The translations under genes were made by a program, and so were the position numbers. From NCBI GenBank assembly GCA_963761905.1, contig CAVXIQ010000001.1, positions 248,001 through 312,000 of the forward strand: DNA of 64,000 nucleotides. Reading direction: 5' to 3'. The notes beneath the pieces are model-generated. The model saw only the letters and a list, made by a program, of their open reading frames with translations, did not search any database and was not told the origin of the DNA. The DNA is from Gaiellasilicea sp963761905. Its GTDB lineage: Bacteria > Actinomycetota > Thermoleophilia > Gaiellales > Gaiellaceae. This document shows positions 35,624 through 45,711 of the stretch, piece after piece. The number at the start of each line of letters is the position of its first letter. Positions within the stretch are counted from its first letter, which is position 1.

Positions 35624-36374
35624 CGAGCTGACGGATCACGCGGCGAAGAACCGCGCGTTCTGGGATCGCCAGAGCGACGAGTATCAGGATCGGAACGCCG
35701 AGTTCATCGCCGCCGGGATGGCGTGGGGGCTCTGGCAGCTCCCCGAGAGCGAGCTGAACGTCCTCGGCGAGGTGGCCGGCCTGGACGTGCTCGAGCTCGG
35801 TTGCGGCGCGGCGGAATGGTCGCGCGCGCTCCTCGCCGCCGGCGCGCGGCCGGTGGGGATCGACAACTCCGAGAAGCGGCTCGAGTGGGCGCGGAAGGCG
35901 AACGAGGACGCGGGCGTCGAGTTCCCGCTCGTTCACGGCTCGGCCGAGAGCTCGCCGTTCGAGGACGAGAGCTTCGACGTCGTCATGTGCGACTGGGGCG
36001 CGATGACCTTCGCCGACCCGTATCTGACGGTGCCCGAGGTTGCGCGGCTGCTCCGACCCGGCGGCCTCTTCGCCTGGACCGGCGCGACCCCGTGGGACTG
36101 GGCCGCCTACGACGCCGAGACCGACGAGCAGGCCGAGCGGCTCCAGGCCGACTACTTCGGCATGCACCGCTGGGACGAGCCGGAAGGCGCCGTCGAGTTC
36201 ATGCTCCCCTACGGCGAGTGGATCCGGCTCTTCCGCGCGAACGGGCTCGTCGTGGAGGACCTGATCGAAGTGCGGCCGCCGGAGGGCGCCCCGTCGACAT
36301 ATCGCTCCGAGGCGCAGACCGCGTGGGCGCGTCGCTGGCCGATGGAGCAGATCTGGAAGGTGCGCAAGGCGTGA
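35610..36374 (+). CDS. SAM-dependent methyltransferase
   Basis: 254 residues of the class I methyltransferase fold. Motif I LDVLELGCGAAEWSRALL (residues 50-67) binds SAM, the acidic residue after strand beta-2 is in VGIDNSEKRL, and DVVMCDWGAMTF and ARLLRPGGLFAWTG follow. The substrate is unknown. The start lies inside ndk and the stop overlaps maf (GTGA), so it belongs to the valS-maf operon. Confidence 0.83.
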   Translation: MASSDELTDHAAKNRAFWDRQSDEYQDRNAEFIAAGMAWGLWQLPESELNVLGEVAGLDVLELGCGAAEWSRALLAAGARPVGIDNSEKRLEWARKANEDAGVEFPLVHGSAESSPFEDESFDVVMCDWGAMTFADPYLTVPEVARLLRPGGLFAWTGATPWDWAAYDAETDEQAERLQADYFGMHRWDEPEGAVEFMLPYGEWIRLFRANGLVVEDLIEVRPPEGAPSTYRSEAQTAWARRWPMEQIWKVRKA

Positions 36375-36964
36375 GCGGGAGCCCCGTGCCGCCGCTCCTG
36401 CTTGCCTCCACGAGCCCGCAGCGCCGCGCGATCCTCGAGCAGCTGGGGCTCCCGTTCGACGTCGTTGCGCCCGACTACGAGGAGCACGATCCGCCGGGCG
36501 CCGACGCAGTGGAGCTCGTCCGCGAGCACGCGCTCGGGAAGGCGCGCTCGGTCGCCGCGCAGGCCGGCGAGCGACCCGTGCTCGCCGTCGACACGGCCGT
36601 CTCGCTCGGCGGCGCGATCTTCGGCAAGCCAGCCGATGCGACCGATGCGGAGCGGATGCTCGAGGCGCTTGCCGGGGAGACGCACGTCGTCGTCTCAGGT
36701 CTCTGTCTGCTCACGCCGGGGTGGGAGCTCGTGGAGCACGACTCGACCCGCGTCTCCTTCCGCGAGCTCACCCCGCGCGACCTCGCTGCGAACCTCGCGC
36801 ACGGAGAGTGGGAGCGCCGCGCCGGCGGCTACGCGATCCAGGGTCGGGGCGGTGCGCTCGTCGAGCGGATCGAGGGCGACTACCTGAACGTGGTCGGGCT
36901 TCCGGCGGCGCTCCTCGTCCGGCTCCTCGCCGAGCGCTTTCCCGGGCTCTACGGTATTGGCTGA
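36371..36964 (+). CDS. maf: Maf-family nucleoside triphosphate pyrophosphatase
   Basis: 197 residues with the Maf signature LLASTSPQRRAILEQLG near the N-terminus, the catalytic acidic residues in DTAVSLGG (replacing the usual DT-V motif) and the GGYAIQGRGGALVE block. Maf proteins remove modified nucleotides such as dTTP/UTP analogues from the pool. It starts in GTGA overlap with the methyltransferase and overlaps the convergent SDR gene by 16 bp. Confidence 0.9.
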   Translation: MSGSPVPPLLLASTSPQRRAILEQLGLPFDVVAPDYEEHDPPGADAVELVREHALGKARSVAAQAGERPVLAVDTAVSLGGAIFGKPADATDAERMLEALAGETHVVVSGLCLLTPGWELVEHDSTRVSFRELTPRDLAANLAHGEWERRAGGYAIQGRGGALVERIEGDYLNVVGLPAALLVRLLAERFPGLYGIG

Positions 36965-37818
36965 TCAGCCTTCGGCTGAGGGAACGTACGCGAGACCAGC
37001 GCGTCCCAGAGCCGGTCGGGCAGCAACCGCCGCAGCGTCAGGAAGAGCCGCGCGGAGCCGGTGACGCGGTAGCGCGTGTGCGGCCGCCGGGCCGAGATCG
37101 CTCGCTCGATCGCGCGCGCGACGGTCTCCGGCCCGCCGCCGAGCATCCGGCCGATCGCGTTCCGGTAGGCGCCCGCAGTTGCCGCCGCAACCGCCTGGTT
37201 GAAGCCGTCGTAGGGCCCCTCCGGATCCTCGGAGCGCTCCGCGATCGTCCCCACCGCCGCTTCCGCGAAGCCCGTTCGGATCAGGCCCGGCTGGATCACG
37301 ACGACGTCGACGCCGAAGCCCTGCACCTCGAAGCGGAGCGCATCGGAGAGCGCCTCGACGGCGTGCTTGGAAGCGTGGTAGTAGCCGCCGCCCGGAAACG
37401 TGAGCCGGCCGCCGATCGAGCTGACGTTGACGATCCGGCCGAAGCGCTGCCGCCGCATTCCGGGGAGCACGAGCTGGCAGAGCCGCGCGAGCCCGAAGAC
37501 GTTCGTCTCGAACTGGCGACGCGCCTCGTCGAGCGGCACGGTCTCGATCGCGCCGCTGAGGCTGTAGCCGGCGTTGTTGACGAGGACGCCGACGGCGCCC
37601 TCCGCCGCCTCGACGTGGGCGACCGCGGCCCGCATCGACTCCTCGTCCGTGACGTCCAGCTCGAGCAGGCGGCATCCCGCCGTGCCCAGATCGGCGATCG
37701 CCTCGATGCGACGCGCGCTCGCGTAGACCGTCCAGCCGGAGCGCGCCAACCGCTCGGCCGTCGCCCGTCCGATCCCCGACGAACAGCCCGTGATCAGCAC
37801 CGCTTTCGAGACGTCCAT
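36949..37818 (-). CDS. Short-chain dehydrogenase/reductase
   Basis: 289 residues of the classical SDR fold: ITGCSSGIGRATAERL cofactor loop, LVNNAGYS, catalytic Ser in NVSSIGGRL and YHASK (Tyr-X3-Lys). The C-terminus is longer than in minimal SDRs, with a basic region resembling retinol-dehydrogenase-like members. The substrate is unknown. It has no TANNNT box at the usual distance. Confidence 0.85.
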   Translation of the reverse strand: MDVSKAVLITGCSSGIGRATAERLARSGWTVYASARRIEAIADLGTAGCRLLELDVTDEESMRAAVAHVEAAEGAVGVLVNNAGYSLSGAIETVPLDEARRQFETNVFGLARLCQLVLPGMRRQRFGRIVNVSSIGGRLTFPGGGYYHASKHAVEALSDALRFEVQGFGVDVVVIQPGLIRTGFAEAAVGTIAERSEDPEGPYDGFNQAVAAATAGAYRNAIGRMLGGGPETVARAIERAISARRPHTRYRVTGSARLFLTLRRLLPDRLWDALVSRTFPQPKADQPIP

Positions 37819-37871
37819 CGGCCGAGTTTCTCAGAGGCGGGAGAGCACCTAGCTACACTCGCAGGCTACTC

Positions 37872-38927
37872 ATGGGCTTCTTTGGATCGATGAGCGGCTT
37901 CGGCGGCCGCGACATGGCGGTGGATCTCGGCACCGCCAACACACTCGTCTACGTGCGGGGGCGTGGGATCGTGCTCTCGGAGCCGTCGGTCGTCGCGATC
38001 GACCAGCGGAACGGCGAGGTGCACGCGGTCGGGGTCGAGGCGAAGCGGATGCTCGGGCGCACGCCCGGCACGATCTCCGCGATTCGCCCGCTCAAGGACG
38101 GCGTGATCGCCGACTTCGACGTCACCGAGCAGATGCTCCGCCACTTCATCCAGAAGGTGCACCAGGGCCGCTTCTCGCACCCGCGCGTCGTCGTCTGCGT
38201 CCCCTCAGGGGTGACCGGCGTCGAGAAGCGCGCCGTCGAGGAGGCGACGCTCTCGGCCGGAGCGCGCAAGGCGTACCTGATCGAGGAGCCGATGGCCGCC
38301 GCGATCGGCGCCGGGCTTCCGGTCGCCGAGCCGACGGGGAACATGATCGTGGACATCGGCGGCGGCACGACCGAGGTCGCCGTGATCTCGCTCGGCGGGA
38401 TCGTCGTCTCCCAGAGCCTGCGCGTCGGCGGCGACGAGATGGACGACGCGATCGTCACCCACATCAAGAAGGAGTACAAGCTCCTCGTCGGCCAGCAGAC
38501 GGCCGAGGAGATCAAGCTCGAGGTCGGCTCCGCCTACCGGATGCGCGAGGAGGTGCAGGCGGAGGTGCGCGGGCGAGACATGCTCACCGGCCTGCCGAAG
38601 ACGGTCGTCCTCAGCTCCGAGGAGATCCGCCACGCCCTCGACGAGCCCGTCGCGCAGATCATCGACGCGATCCGCTCGACCCTCGACAAGACCCCTCCCG
38701 AGCTCGCCGCGGACATCATGGATCGCGGGATCGTGCTCGCCGGCGGCGGCGCCCTCCTCCACGGCCTCGACGAGCGCCTGCGGCACGAGACGCAGATGCC
38801 CGTCCACCTCGCGGAGAGCCCGCTCACCTGCGTCGCGGTCGGCTCTGGGCGCAGCCTCGAGGAGTTCGACACGTACGACCGGGCGGCGCGCGCTCGTCCC
38901 CGCAGAAACGGAAAGCGCCGCTACTAG
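37872..38927 (+). CDS. mreB: Rod-shape actin homologue MreB
   Basis: 351 residues of the actin/Hsp70 fold. Phosphate-1 loop VDLGTANTLVYVRGRGIV, phosphate-2 VDIGGGTTEVAVISLG and adenosine motif GIVLAGGGALLHGL are present. It polymerises beneath the membrane to guide elongasome wall synthesis. The C-terminal tail (RAARARPRRNGKRRY) is unusually basic. TACACT lies 12 nt before the ATG. It leads the mreBCD-mrdA-rodA run. Confidence 0.96.
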   Translation: MGFFGSMSGFGGRDMAVDLGTANTLVYVRGRGIVLSEPSVVAIDQRNGEVHAVGVEAKRMLGRTPGTISAIRPLKDGVIADFDVTEQMLRHFIQKVHQGRFSHPRVVVCVPSGVTGVEKRAVEEATLSAGARKAYLIEEPMAAAIGAGLPVAEPTGNMIVDIGGGTTEVAVISLGGIVVSQSLRVGGDEMDDAIVTHIKKEYKLLVGQQTAEEIKLEVGSAYRMREEVQAEVRGRDMLTGLPKTVVLSSEEIRHALDEPVAQIIDAIRSTLDKTPPELAADIMDRGIVLAGGGALLHGLDERLRHETQMPVHLAESPLTCVAVGSGRSLEEFDTYDRAARARPRRNGKRRY

Positions 38928-38978
38928 CCGCCTTTCGGCCCGGGCAGGCGCCGACGTAGCCGCTAGAGTAGACCGCTC

Positions 38979-39924
38979 GTGCCACGCAACCGCACCGCAA
39001 AATCGGCGGTGCTGGGCTTCCCCGTCCGGCGTCCCGTCCCGCGTCCGTTCACCTCTCGCACCAGCAGCGCGCTTCGGCGCCGGATCGTGCTGGGCGTTCT
39101 GGTGCTCGCCGCGCTCGTCCTCATCACGATCTCGTTTCGCGAGTCGGAGGACGGGCCGCTGCACACCGTCCAGGCGACCGTCGCGAGCGTTCTCCAGCCG
39201 GTCGAGGTCGCGATCAACCGCGTCGTTCGCCCGTTCGAGGACGCCTACGACTGGACGGTGGGGCTCTTCGGCGCACGGGAAGAGGCCGACCGCCTGCGCA
39301 AGGAGAACGCGCTCCTCCAGCAGCAGGTGATCCAGAACGAGTCCGCCCTCCAGGAGAACGTCGACCTCAGGCGCCTGCTCGAGTACCGGAACGCGCCCGC
39401 CTTCCCGGCCGACTTCGAGCCGCTCGCCGCCGAGGTGATCGCACGGCCGACGAGCGCCTTCGAGCAGGAGATCGTCGTCTCGGTCGGGTCGGCCGACGGC
39501 GTTCGCGCCGAACGCGCCGGTCGTGACGCGCGAGGGACTCGTCGGCCAGGTCACGCGGCTGACGGACCACGCCGCGCGCGTGCGCCTGCTCACCGACGAG
39601 CAGAGCGCCGTCTCGGCCGTCACGCTGCGCGGCGGCGCGGGCGGGATCGTCCGGCACGGCCAGGCCGGAGACTCCCTGATCCTCGATCGCGTGCGCAAGG
39701 ACGCCGTCGTGAAGGTGGACGACGAGGTCGTCACCGCCGGCTGGCGCTCCGGGCCGCTCGCCTCGCTCTACCCGAAGGGGATCCCGATCGGCCGCGTCAC
39801 CTACGTCGGCCAGCTCGACACGGACCTCTACCAGCAGGTGCAGATCCGTTCCGACGTCGACTTCTCCTCGCTCGACTCCGTGCTCGTGCTCGTCGGCAAC
39901 AAGCCCACGCCGGTGCTTCCGTAA
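38979..39924 (+). CDS. mreC: Rod-shape protein MreC (one frame break)
   Basis: About 314 residues: a basic cytoplasmic tail, one membrane helix (RRIVLGVLVLAALVLITISF), a coiled coil (EEADRLRKENALLQQQV) and the paired beta domains of MreC (TREGLVGQVTRL, GGIVRHGQAG, VTAGWRSGPLASLYPKGIPIG). One extra base near 39512 separates the halves. It bridges MreB, MreD and PBP2 on the outer face. The stop and the mreD start overlap (TAATG). Confidence 0.92.
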
Positions 39925-40445
39925 TGAACGTCGCCGACTCCGCGATCGTGGCCGGAATCGTCTTCGTCGCCGTGCTCCTGCAGGCGACGGTGTTCGCCTC
40001 GCTCGACGTCCTCGGCGGCACCCCGGATGTCCTCCTGCTCGCGTTGCTCGGGATCGCCCTCCTGCGTGGAGCGGTCACCGGCGCCGTGGCCGGCTTCTGC
40101 GGCGGGCTTCTGCTCGACATCGTCACGCTCGACACCCTCGGCGTCACCGCGCTCGTGCTGGCGGTCGCCGGCTACTGGACGGGCCGCTACGGCGAGACGA
40201 CGGGCCGCGGCCGCGCGCACGCGCCGATCCTCTCCGTGATCGTGCTCACGATCCTCGTCGCGGTCTCCGGGTTCTTCCTCCACTTCCTGCTCGGCGAGGA
40301 GGTCTCGATCCGGCGAGCGCTCGTCGAGGGGCTGCTCGCCGGCCTCGGCCTGAACCTGATCCTCGGCGGGGCGATCTTCGCGCTCTGCCGCTCGTTGCTC
40401 GACCGCGGGCCGGTGCAGCCGGCCGAGGTACGTGTCCTTGGCTAG
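39924..40445 (+). CDS. mreD: Rod-shape membrane protein MreD
   Basis: 173 residues with five or six membrane helices (AIVAGIVFVAVLLQATVFAS, GGTPDVLLLALLGIALLRG, VIVLTILVAVSGFFLHFLL). The position between mreC and the PBP2 gene and the hydrophobic profile identify MreD, which otherwise has little sequence conservation. It overlaps the next gene by 14 nt. Confidence 0.85.
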   Translation: MNVADSAIVAGIVFVAVLLQATVFASLDVLGGTPDVLLLALLGIALLRGAVTGAVAGFCGGLLLDIVTLDTLGVTALVLAVAGYWTGRYGETTGRGRAHAPILSVIVLTILVAVSGFFLHFLLGEEVSIRRALVEGLLAGLGLNLILGGAIFALCRSLLDRGPVQPAEVRVLG

Positions 40446-42454
40446 AAAGGATCGCCTGTCGGACAAGTTCCTGCCGCCGGATCCGCGGGTCACCGAGCCC
40501 TACCGGTTCACGCCGCAGCTCGCGCTGCGCGTCGGCGTTCTCGGAGCCGTCGCGCTCGCCGTCTTCGCCGTCCTCTTCCTCCGGCTCTGGGCGCTCCAGG
40601 TGCTCTCCGGCGACCGCTACCTGAACGCCGCCCAGGAGAACCAGGTGCGGACGGTGCGGGTCGAGGCGCCACGCGGCTCGATCCTCGACCGGAACGGTCA
40701 CGTGCTCGTCTCGAACGTGCCGGGCACCGCCGTCCGGATCTGGAAGAGCGACCTGCCGGAAGAGGGCCGCTACGCGATGTTCAAGCGGCTCTCGAAGGTT
40801 CTCCGGGTGCCGCTGCCGCAGCTGACGAAGGCGCTCGAGGACTCGAAGGACGACCCGCTCACCCCGATCACGATCAAGACGGCGGTGCACGAGGATCAGG
40901 TGATGTACCTGACGGAGCGCGTCGCCGAGTTCCCGGGCGTGCAGATCGTCGGCACCTATCTCCGCGACTACGAGCACCGCGCGCTGGCCGCCCAGATCCT
41001 CGGCTACGTGGGCGAGATCTCGCCGGACGAGCTCGCGGAGCGCAAGCGCGACGGGTATCGCGGCGGCGACAAGCTCGGGAAGACCGGTGTCGAGCGGGCC
41101 TTCGACCAGTACCTGCGCGGCATCGCCCGGTGCGGCCCAGGTGCGGGTCGACTCGGTGGGACGGCCGCAGAGCGAGTACCAGACGAAGGAGTACCCGACC
41201 TACGGCCGGAGCGTGCGGCTGACGATCGACGTCGGGCTCCAGCAGGCGGCGGAGCGGGCGCTCGCCTACGGGATCCAGACGGCGAGGAACAACGAGTCGT
41301 ACAACGCGAACGGCGGCGCGATCGTGGCGCTCGATCCGAGCGACGGCGCGATTCTCGCCATGGCGTCGAACCCGACCTACAAGCCGTCGGTCTACGTCGG
41401 CCGCGTCGATCCGAAGAAGCTCGAGCCGCTGGTCGACGAAAAGGTCGCGAAGGAGCGCAACTTCCCCGGCCTGAACCGCGCGCTCGCCGGCCAGTATCCG
41501 CCCGGCTCCGTGTTCAAGCCGGTCACGGCGCTCGCGGCGATCTCGGACGGGCTGCTCTCGCCGTACCAGTCGATCCAGTGCACGCCGACCGCGTACTACG
41601 GCGAGGACAACTTCCAGTTCAACAACTGGAACCCCTACACGAACCAGCCGATGACGCTCCCGACCGCGCTCGCGCAGTCGTGCGACACCTACTTCTACGA
41701 GGTCGGCAACCGCTACTACGAGCGCGGCGAGAGCGAGCGCGCGTACTGGACGCGGATGCAGGACTGGGCGCGGAAGTTCGGGTTCGGCCAGATCTCCGGG
41801 CTCGATATCGGCGGCGAGACTCCCGGGCTCGTCCCGACCCCCGCGTGGCGGAAGCGCACCTACGACGGGATCGATGCCGCCTGGAACCCCGGCGACCTGA
41901 TCCAGCTTGCGATCGGCCAGAAGGACGTCACCGTCTCGCCGCTCCAGATGGCGCGCTTCTACGCGCTGCTCGCGAACGGGGGCAAGCTCGTGACGCCCTA
42001 CCTCGTCTCGGCGGTTGAGCAGCCAGGGAACGATGGCTCGCCGCCGATCACCGCGGCGACGTTCCGGCCGGCCCGACCGAAGCCCGTCGGCGTCGACGCC
42101 GGGGGGCTCTCGGTCGTTCGCGACGGGCTGTACCAAGCCACCCACGACGGCTACGGGACGTCGTCGGGCGTCTTCGGCAGCTTCCCCGTGCCGGTGGCCG
42201 GCAAGACCGGCACTGCCGAGAAGGTCGTCGATCTGCCCGGGTACGGCCCCGGCCATCTCGAGGATCAGTCGTGGTGGTGCGGCTGGGGCCCGTTCGACCT
42301 CTCCTCGTACGGCGACCGCGGGCCGATCGTCGTCTGCGCCGTGATCGAGAACGGCGGCCACGGCGGCACGGCGGCTGCACCCGCGGCGCTGAAGGTGTTC
42401 GAGCGGTGGTTCGGCGTCAAGGCAGGGGTCCAGGCCGTGGTGGCGAGCGACTGA
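40432..42454 (+). CDS. mrdA: Penicillin-binding protein 2, elongasome transpeptidase (one frame break)
   Basis: About 673 residues: one membrane anchor, the class B dimerisation domain with VEAPRGSILDRNGHVL, and a transpeptidase domain with the catalytic serine in PPGSVFKPV (SXXK), SCDTYFY (SXD form typical of PBP2) and AGKTGTAE (KTG). It cross-links peptidoglycan in cylindrical growth. Removing the A near 41122 gives LRGSPGAAQVRVDS and restores the frame. The start is GTG 40432. Its stop overlaps the rodA start (TGATG). Confidence 0.92.
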
Positions 42455-43626
42455 TGCTGGACGTCTCCACCGCCCGTTCCGCGCCGCAGCAGGGCATCGA
42501 CGTCCTTGCCTTCGTGCGCCGGCTCGACTGGCTGCTCGTCGCCGCCGTCGGCGCCCTCGTCGCCTACGGCCTCTGGGCGGTCGCGGGGATCACCCGCTAC
42601 GACGTCGAGGGGAACGAGAGCTACTTCGTGCTTCGCCAGGCGATCGCGGTCGGAATGGGCGTTGCGGCGCTCCTCGTCGCGCTCGCGATCGATCCCGATC
42701 GCTACCGTCGCGCCCAGCGCGCGATCTACGGGAGCACGATCGTCCTGATGATCCTCGTCTTCCTGCTGGCGCAGGAGACCCGCGGCTCGAAGCGGTGGAT
42801 CGACCTCGGGCCCTTCCAGTTCCAGCCCTCCGAGTTCGGCAAGCTTCTCTTCGTCCTTGCGCTCGCCGGCTTCCTCGCCGACCGCGCGCGGCGCCTCGAC
42901 GCCGGAGTCGTCCTCCAGGCGGTCGGGCTCGCGCTGATCCCGATCCTGCTCGTCTTCAAGCAGCCCGATCTCGGGACGTCGCTCGTGTACACGGCCGCTC
43001 TCGCCGCCTGCCTCTTCGTCGCCGGCGCCCGCTGGACGCACCTGCTCGCGCTTGCCGCGGTCGGGGTGACGGCGATGGTCAGCGTCGTCTGGCTCCTTCC
43101 GACCGTGGGGATCGAGGTGCTCGAGCCGTACCAGAAGGAGCGGCTCACCGGCTTCGCGAACCCCGACCGCGATCCGGGCGGGACGACCTACAACGTGACC
43201 CAGTCGATCACCGCAGTCGGCTCCGGCGGGCTCGACGGGCGCGGCGTCGCCGGCGCGACGCAGACGCGGCTCGACTACCTCCCCGAGCACGCCACCGACT
43301 TCGTCTTCGCCTCCTTCGCCGAGCAAAGGGGCTTCTTCGGGGCGGCCTTACTCCTCGGGCTCTACCTGCTCGTCGTCTGGCGGGGCCTCCGGATCATCAC
43401 CGTCTCGCGCGACGCCTACGGCGCGATCGTCGCCGGCGGGATCGTGATCGCCTTTCTCTTCCAGATCTTCGTCAACGTCGGGATGACGATGGGGATCGCC
43501 CCGGTGACGGGGATCCCGCTCCCGTTCGTCACGGTCGGCGGCTCCTCGATGGTCGCCAACCTGGCCGCGATCGGCGTCCTGCTCTCCATCCACGCCCGCG
43601 GCAACCACGGCCGGAGACGGGCGTAA
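42454..43626 (+). CDS. rodA: RodA, SEDS-family peptidoglycan glycosyltransferase
   Basis: 390 residues with about ten membrane helices. SEDS motifs are clear: KRWIDLGPFQFQPSEFGKL, LIPILLVFKQPDLGTSLVY, YLPEHATDFVFASFAEQRGF and TGIPLPFVTVGGSSMVANL. It polymerises lipid II as partner of the transpeptidase encoded upstream. It is intact and coupled on both sides (TGATG, TAATG). Confidence 0.96.
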   Translation: MLDVSTARSAPQQGIDVLAFVRRLDWLLVAAVGALVAYGLWAVAGITRYDVEGNESYFVLRQAIAVGMGVAALLVALAIDPDRYRRAQRAIYGSTIVLMILVFLLAQETRGSKRWIDLGPFQFQPSEFGKLLFVLALAGFLADRARRLDAGVVLQAVGLALIPILLVFKQPDLGTSLVYTAALAACLFVAGARWTHLLALAAVGVTAMVSVVWLLPTVGIEVLEPYQKERLTGFANPDRDPGGTTYNVTQSITAVGSGGLDGRGVAGATQTRLDYLPEHATDFVFASFAEQRGFFGAALLLGLYLLVVWRGLRIITVSRDAYGAIVAGGIVIAFLFQIFVNVGMTMGIAPVTGIPLPFVTVGGSSMVANLAAIGVLLSIHARGNHGRRRA

Positions 43627-44399
43627 TGGCCGAAAAGCTCCACCCGCTCGCCGTGTGGGGGCTCGTCAAGGAGGCGCGGACGGCGCTCGCAGACGACCGA
43701 CCGCTCCTCGTCACGGGCGCGCTCGCCGAGCCGCTCGCGAAGGAGCTCGGCCGCGGTGGCTCGACGGGGGCGATCGCGTCTTTCGGTTCCGTCGATCAGG
43801 CGGCGGCGCTCGTCCGCGTGCTCGCCGGTCAACCGACCGAGGAGGACGATCAGGCGCTTCGAGCGGGAAAGCGAGCCGGGATCCCCGTCGTCGCCGTCCA
43901 GACCGGCGCGGAGCAGTTCGACGTGCCGTACGTCCTGGCAACCGACGTCGTCTCCTGTCCACCCGGCACCGGCTTTCCGGTCGAGGAGATCGCCCAGGTG
44001 CTGGCTGCTCGACTCGGTCAGCGCGCGACCCCGCTGGCGGCGCGTCTGCCCGTTCTGCGCGATCCCATCTGTGACGCCCTGATCGAGTCGTTCGCGCGCA
44101 AGAATGGGCTCCTCGGGGTCGCGATCTTCATTCCGGGAGCCGATTTCCCGGTACTGACGCTCAATCAGATTCGCCTCGTCCTGAGGCTCGCGTCCGCGCA
44201 TGGAGTGGACGTCGACCAGCAGCGATTACCCGAGATCCTCGGCACCGTGGCGGCTGGCTACTCGCTTCGGCTCGTCGCCCGGCAGCTGCTCGCGATCGTG
44301 CCGGTCGCGGGCTGGGCGCTCAAGGGCGGCGTCGCCTACGGCGGAACGCGGGCGATCGGCGAGGCGGCGCGGCACTACTTCGCGGCCACGGCGGCCTGA
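43626..44399 (+). CDS. Uncharacterised protein at the end of the mre operon (DUF697-like C-terminus)
   Basis: 257 residues. The N-terminal half resembles a nucleotide-binding-like alpha/beta region (LLVTGALAEPLAKELG, GIPVVAVQTGAEQFDVPYVL) but lacks a P-loop. The C-terminal half is hydrophobic and glycine-rich (VARQLLAIVPVAGWALKGGV, YGGTRAIGEAARHYF), like DUF697 proteins associated with GTPases. It starts in TAATG overlap with rodA, so it is translated with the cell-shape machinery. A role in elongation or envelope signalling is an inference from position only. Confidence 0.65.
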   Translation: MAEKLHPLAVWGLVKEARTALADDRPLLVTGALAEPLAKELGRGGSTGAIASFGSVDQAAALVRVLAGQPTEEDDQALRAGKRAGIPVVAVQTGAEQFDVPYVLATDVVSCPPGTGFPVEEIAQVLAARLGQRATPLAARLPVLRDPICDALIESFARKNGLLGVAIFIPGADFPVLTLNQIRLVLRLASAHGVDVDQQRLPEILGTVAAGYSLRLVARQLLAIVPVAGWALKGGVAYGGTRAIGEAARHYFAATAA

Positions 44400-44427
44400 G
44401 CGCGGAGGTTCTCCTGGTCGGCTCGTC

Positions 44428-44449
44428 CGTCCCGCCGGGCGGCAGGACG
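44428..44449 (+). terminator. Hairpin after the mre operon
   Basis: CGTCCCGCC-GGGC-GGCAGGACG forms a 9-bp stem (one G-T pair) 29 nt after the last gene of the mre operon, between it and the convergent aminopeptidase gene. There is no T run, so terminator function is tentative. Confidence 0.4.
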
Positions 44450-44486
44450 TTCGCTCAAGCGACGGCACGGTCTCGTGTGCTGCGGT

Positions 44487-45584
44487 TCAGGCGACCCAGA
44501 TGCCGTTTTCCTGCACGACCTTGCGGTCGAGCTCGATGCGCCCACCGAAACGGAGGTCCTTGACGATGTCCCAGTGGATCGCCGAGACGTTCGTGCCGCC
44601 GATGTCGTCGCAGCCGTAGCCGAGCGCGAGGTGGATGGTTCCGTTCATCTTTTCGTCGAAGTAGACGTTCCGCATGTAGCGGTCAATGCCGGGGTTGCAG
44701 CCGATCCCGAGCTCGCCGATGCGGCGCGCGCCTTCGTCGGTGTCGAGTGTTTCGATCAGGAAGTCTTCTTCGCTGTCGGCTGACGCATCGACGACGCGGC
44801 CTTCCGAGAAGCGAAGACGGATGCCCCGTATCTCGCGGCCGCCCAGCATCGCGGGGAACTCCGTGAATGCGATCGTGCCCTCGGCCGACGTCTCGACCGG
44901 GCAGACGAAGACCTCGCCGCCCGGCATGTTGCCGGTGCCGGCGTCGACGTCCGCGCGCCTACCGGCCAGGGACAGCCGCAAATCTGTTTCGTTGCCGACG
45001 ATCCGGACTTCCTCCGCCTCGCTGAGGAGCTGCGCATGACGCGAGATTCGCTCGTGCATGCTCTTCCAGTCGATCAGGCACGAGCCGTAGAGGAAGTCGG
45101 CGAACGCAGGCAACGTCATTCCGGCGTCCTGGGCCAGCGCCGGCGTCGGGTACCAGCACATCACCGCGGGAGTGTCCACGTAGTCGAGGCGTGACCTGGC
45201 GTCGCGATACGCGTCGGTATATGCCTTCTCGAGAGCGCTCGTTCGCTCGGCCGGGATGTCCGCGCCGTCACGTGTGTTTTCCGGGGCCGACACGCCGAGC
45301 CACGCATCACACTGATGCCGCGCGTGTACCTCGATCGGTGCCGCCTCGGAGATCACGTCGAGCGGTGCATGCCGCAGCCATGCTCGGTGTTCTCGCCAGC
45401 TGCTGCCGCTGAAGGTGAGGCGCAGGAGCGGATAGGCGCCGCGCTCGCCCAGCTGCTTCATGACCTCCTCCAGCAGCGGCCGAGCCCACGGAGTGCCCCA
45501 CACCATCACTTGCCAGCCGCGCTCTACGCCTAAGCATGTACCGAGCAGTAGCTCGGCGTAGCGTTCAACACGACCATCTCTCAC
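44487..45584 (-). CDS. M29-family aminopeptidase
   Basis: 365 residues matching the thermophilic aminopeptidase (AmpS/PepS, M29) family. The metal ligands are recognisable in NMPGGEVF (Glu), ELGIGCNPG (Glu), TIHLALGYG (His) and IHWDIV (His, Asp). It removes N-terminal residues using two metal ions, in the cytoplasm. The start is GTG 45584; a possible -10 TATGAT lies about 35 nt upstream. It opens a region (44.4-47.9 kb) of single accessory genes that looks somewhat less GC-rich than the neighbours. Confidence 0.88.
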   Translation of the reverse strand: MRDGRVERYAELLLGTCLGVERGWQVMVWGTPWARPLLEEVMKQLGERGAYPLLRLTFSGSSWREHRAWLRHAPLDVISEAAPIEVHARHQCDAWLGVSAPENTRDGADIPAERTSALEKAYTDAYRDARSRLDYVDTPAVMCWYPTPALAQDAGMTLPAFADFLYGSCLIDWKSMHERISRHAQLLSEAEEVRIVGNETDLRLSLAGRRADVDAGTGNMPGGEVFVCPVETSAEGTIAFTEFPAMLGGREIRGIRLRFSEGRVVDASADSEEDFLIETLDTDEGARRIGELGIGCNPGIDRYMRNVYFDEKMNGTIHLALGYGCDDIGGTNVSAIHWDIVKDLRFGGRIELDRKVVQENGIWVA

Positions 45585-45711
45585 GGACGTTCTTTCTCGC
45601 TCCGACCCGATGCCACGATCATAAGTGCGCGCAACGGAAGGTAGTCAGGGGTCATTCCGGCACGCTCGCGCAGGCGAGGCAGCCGGCATCTGGGACTGCG
45701 AGAATCGCTAC

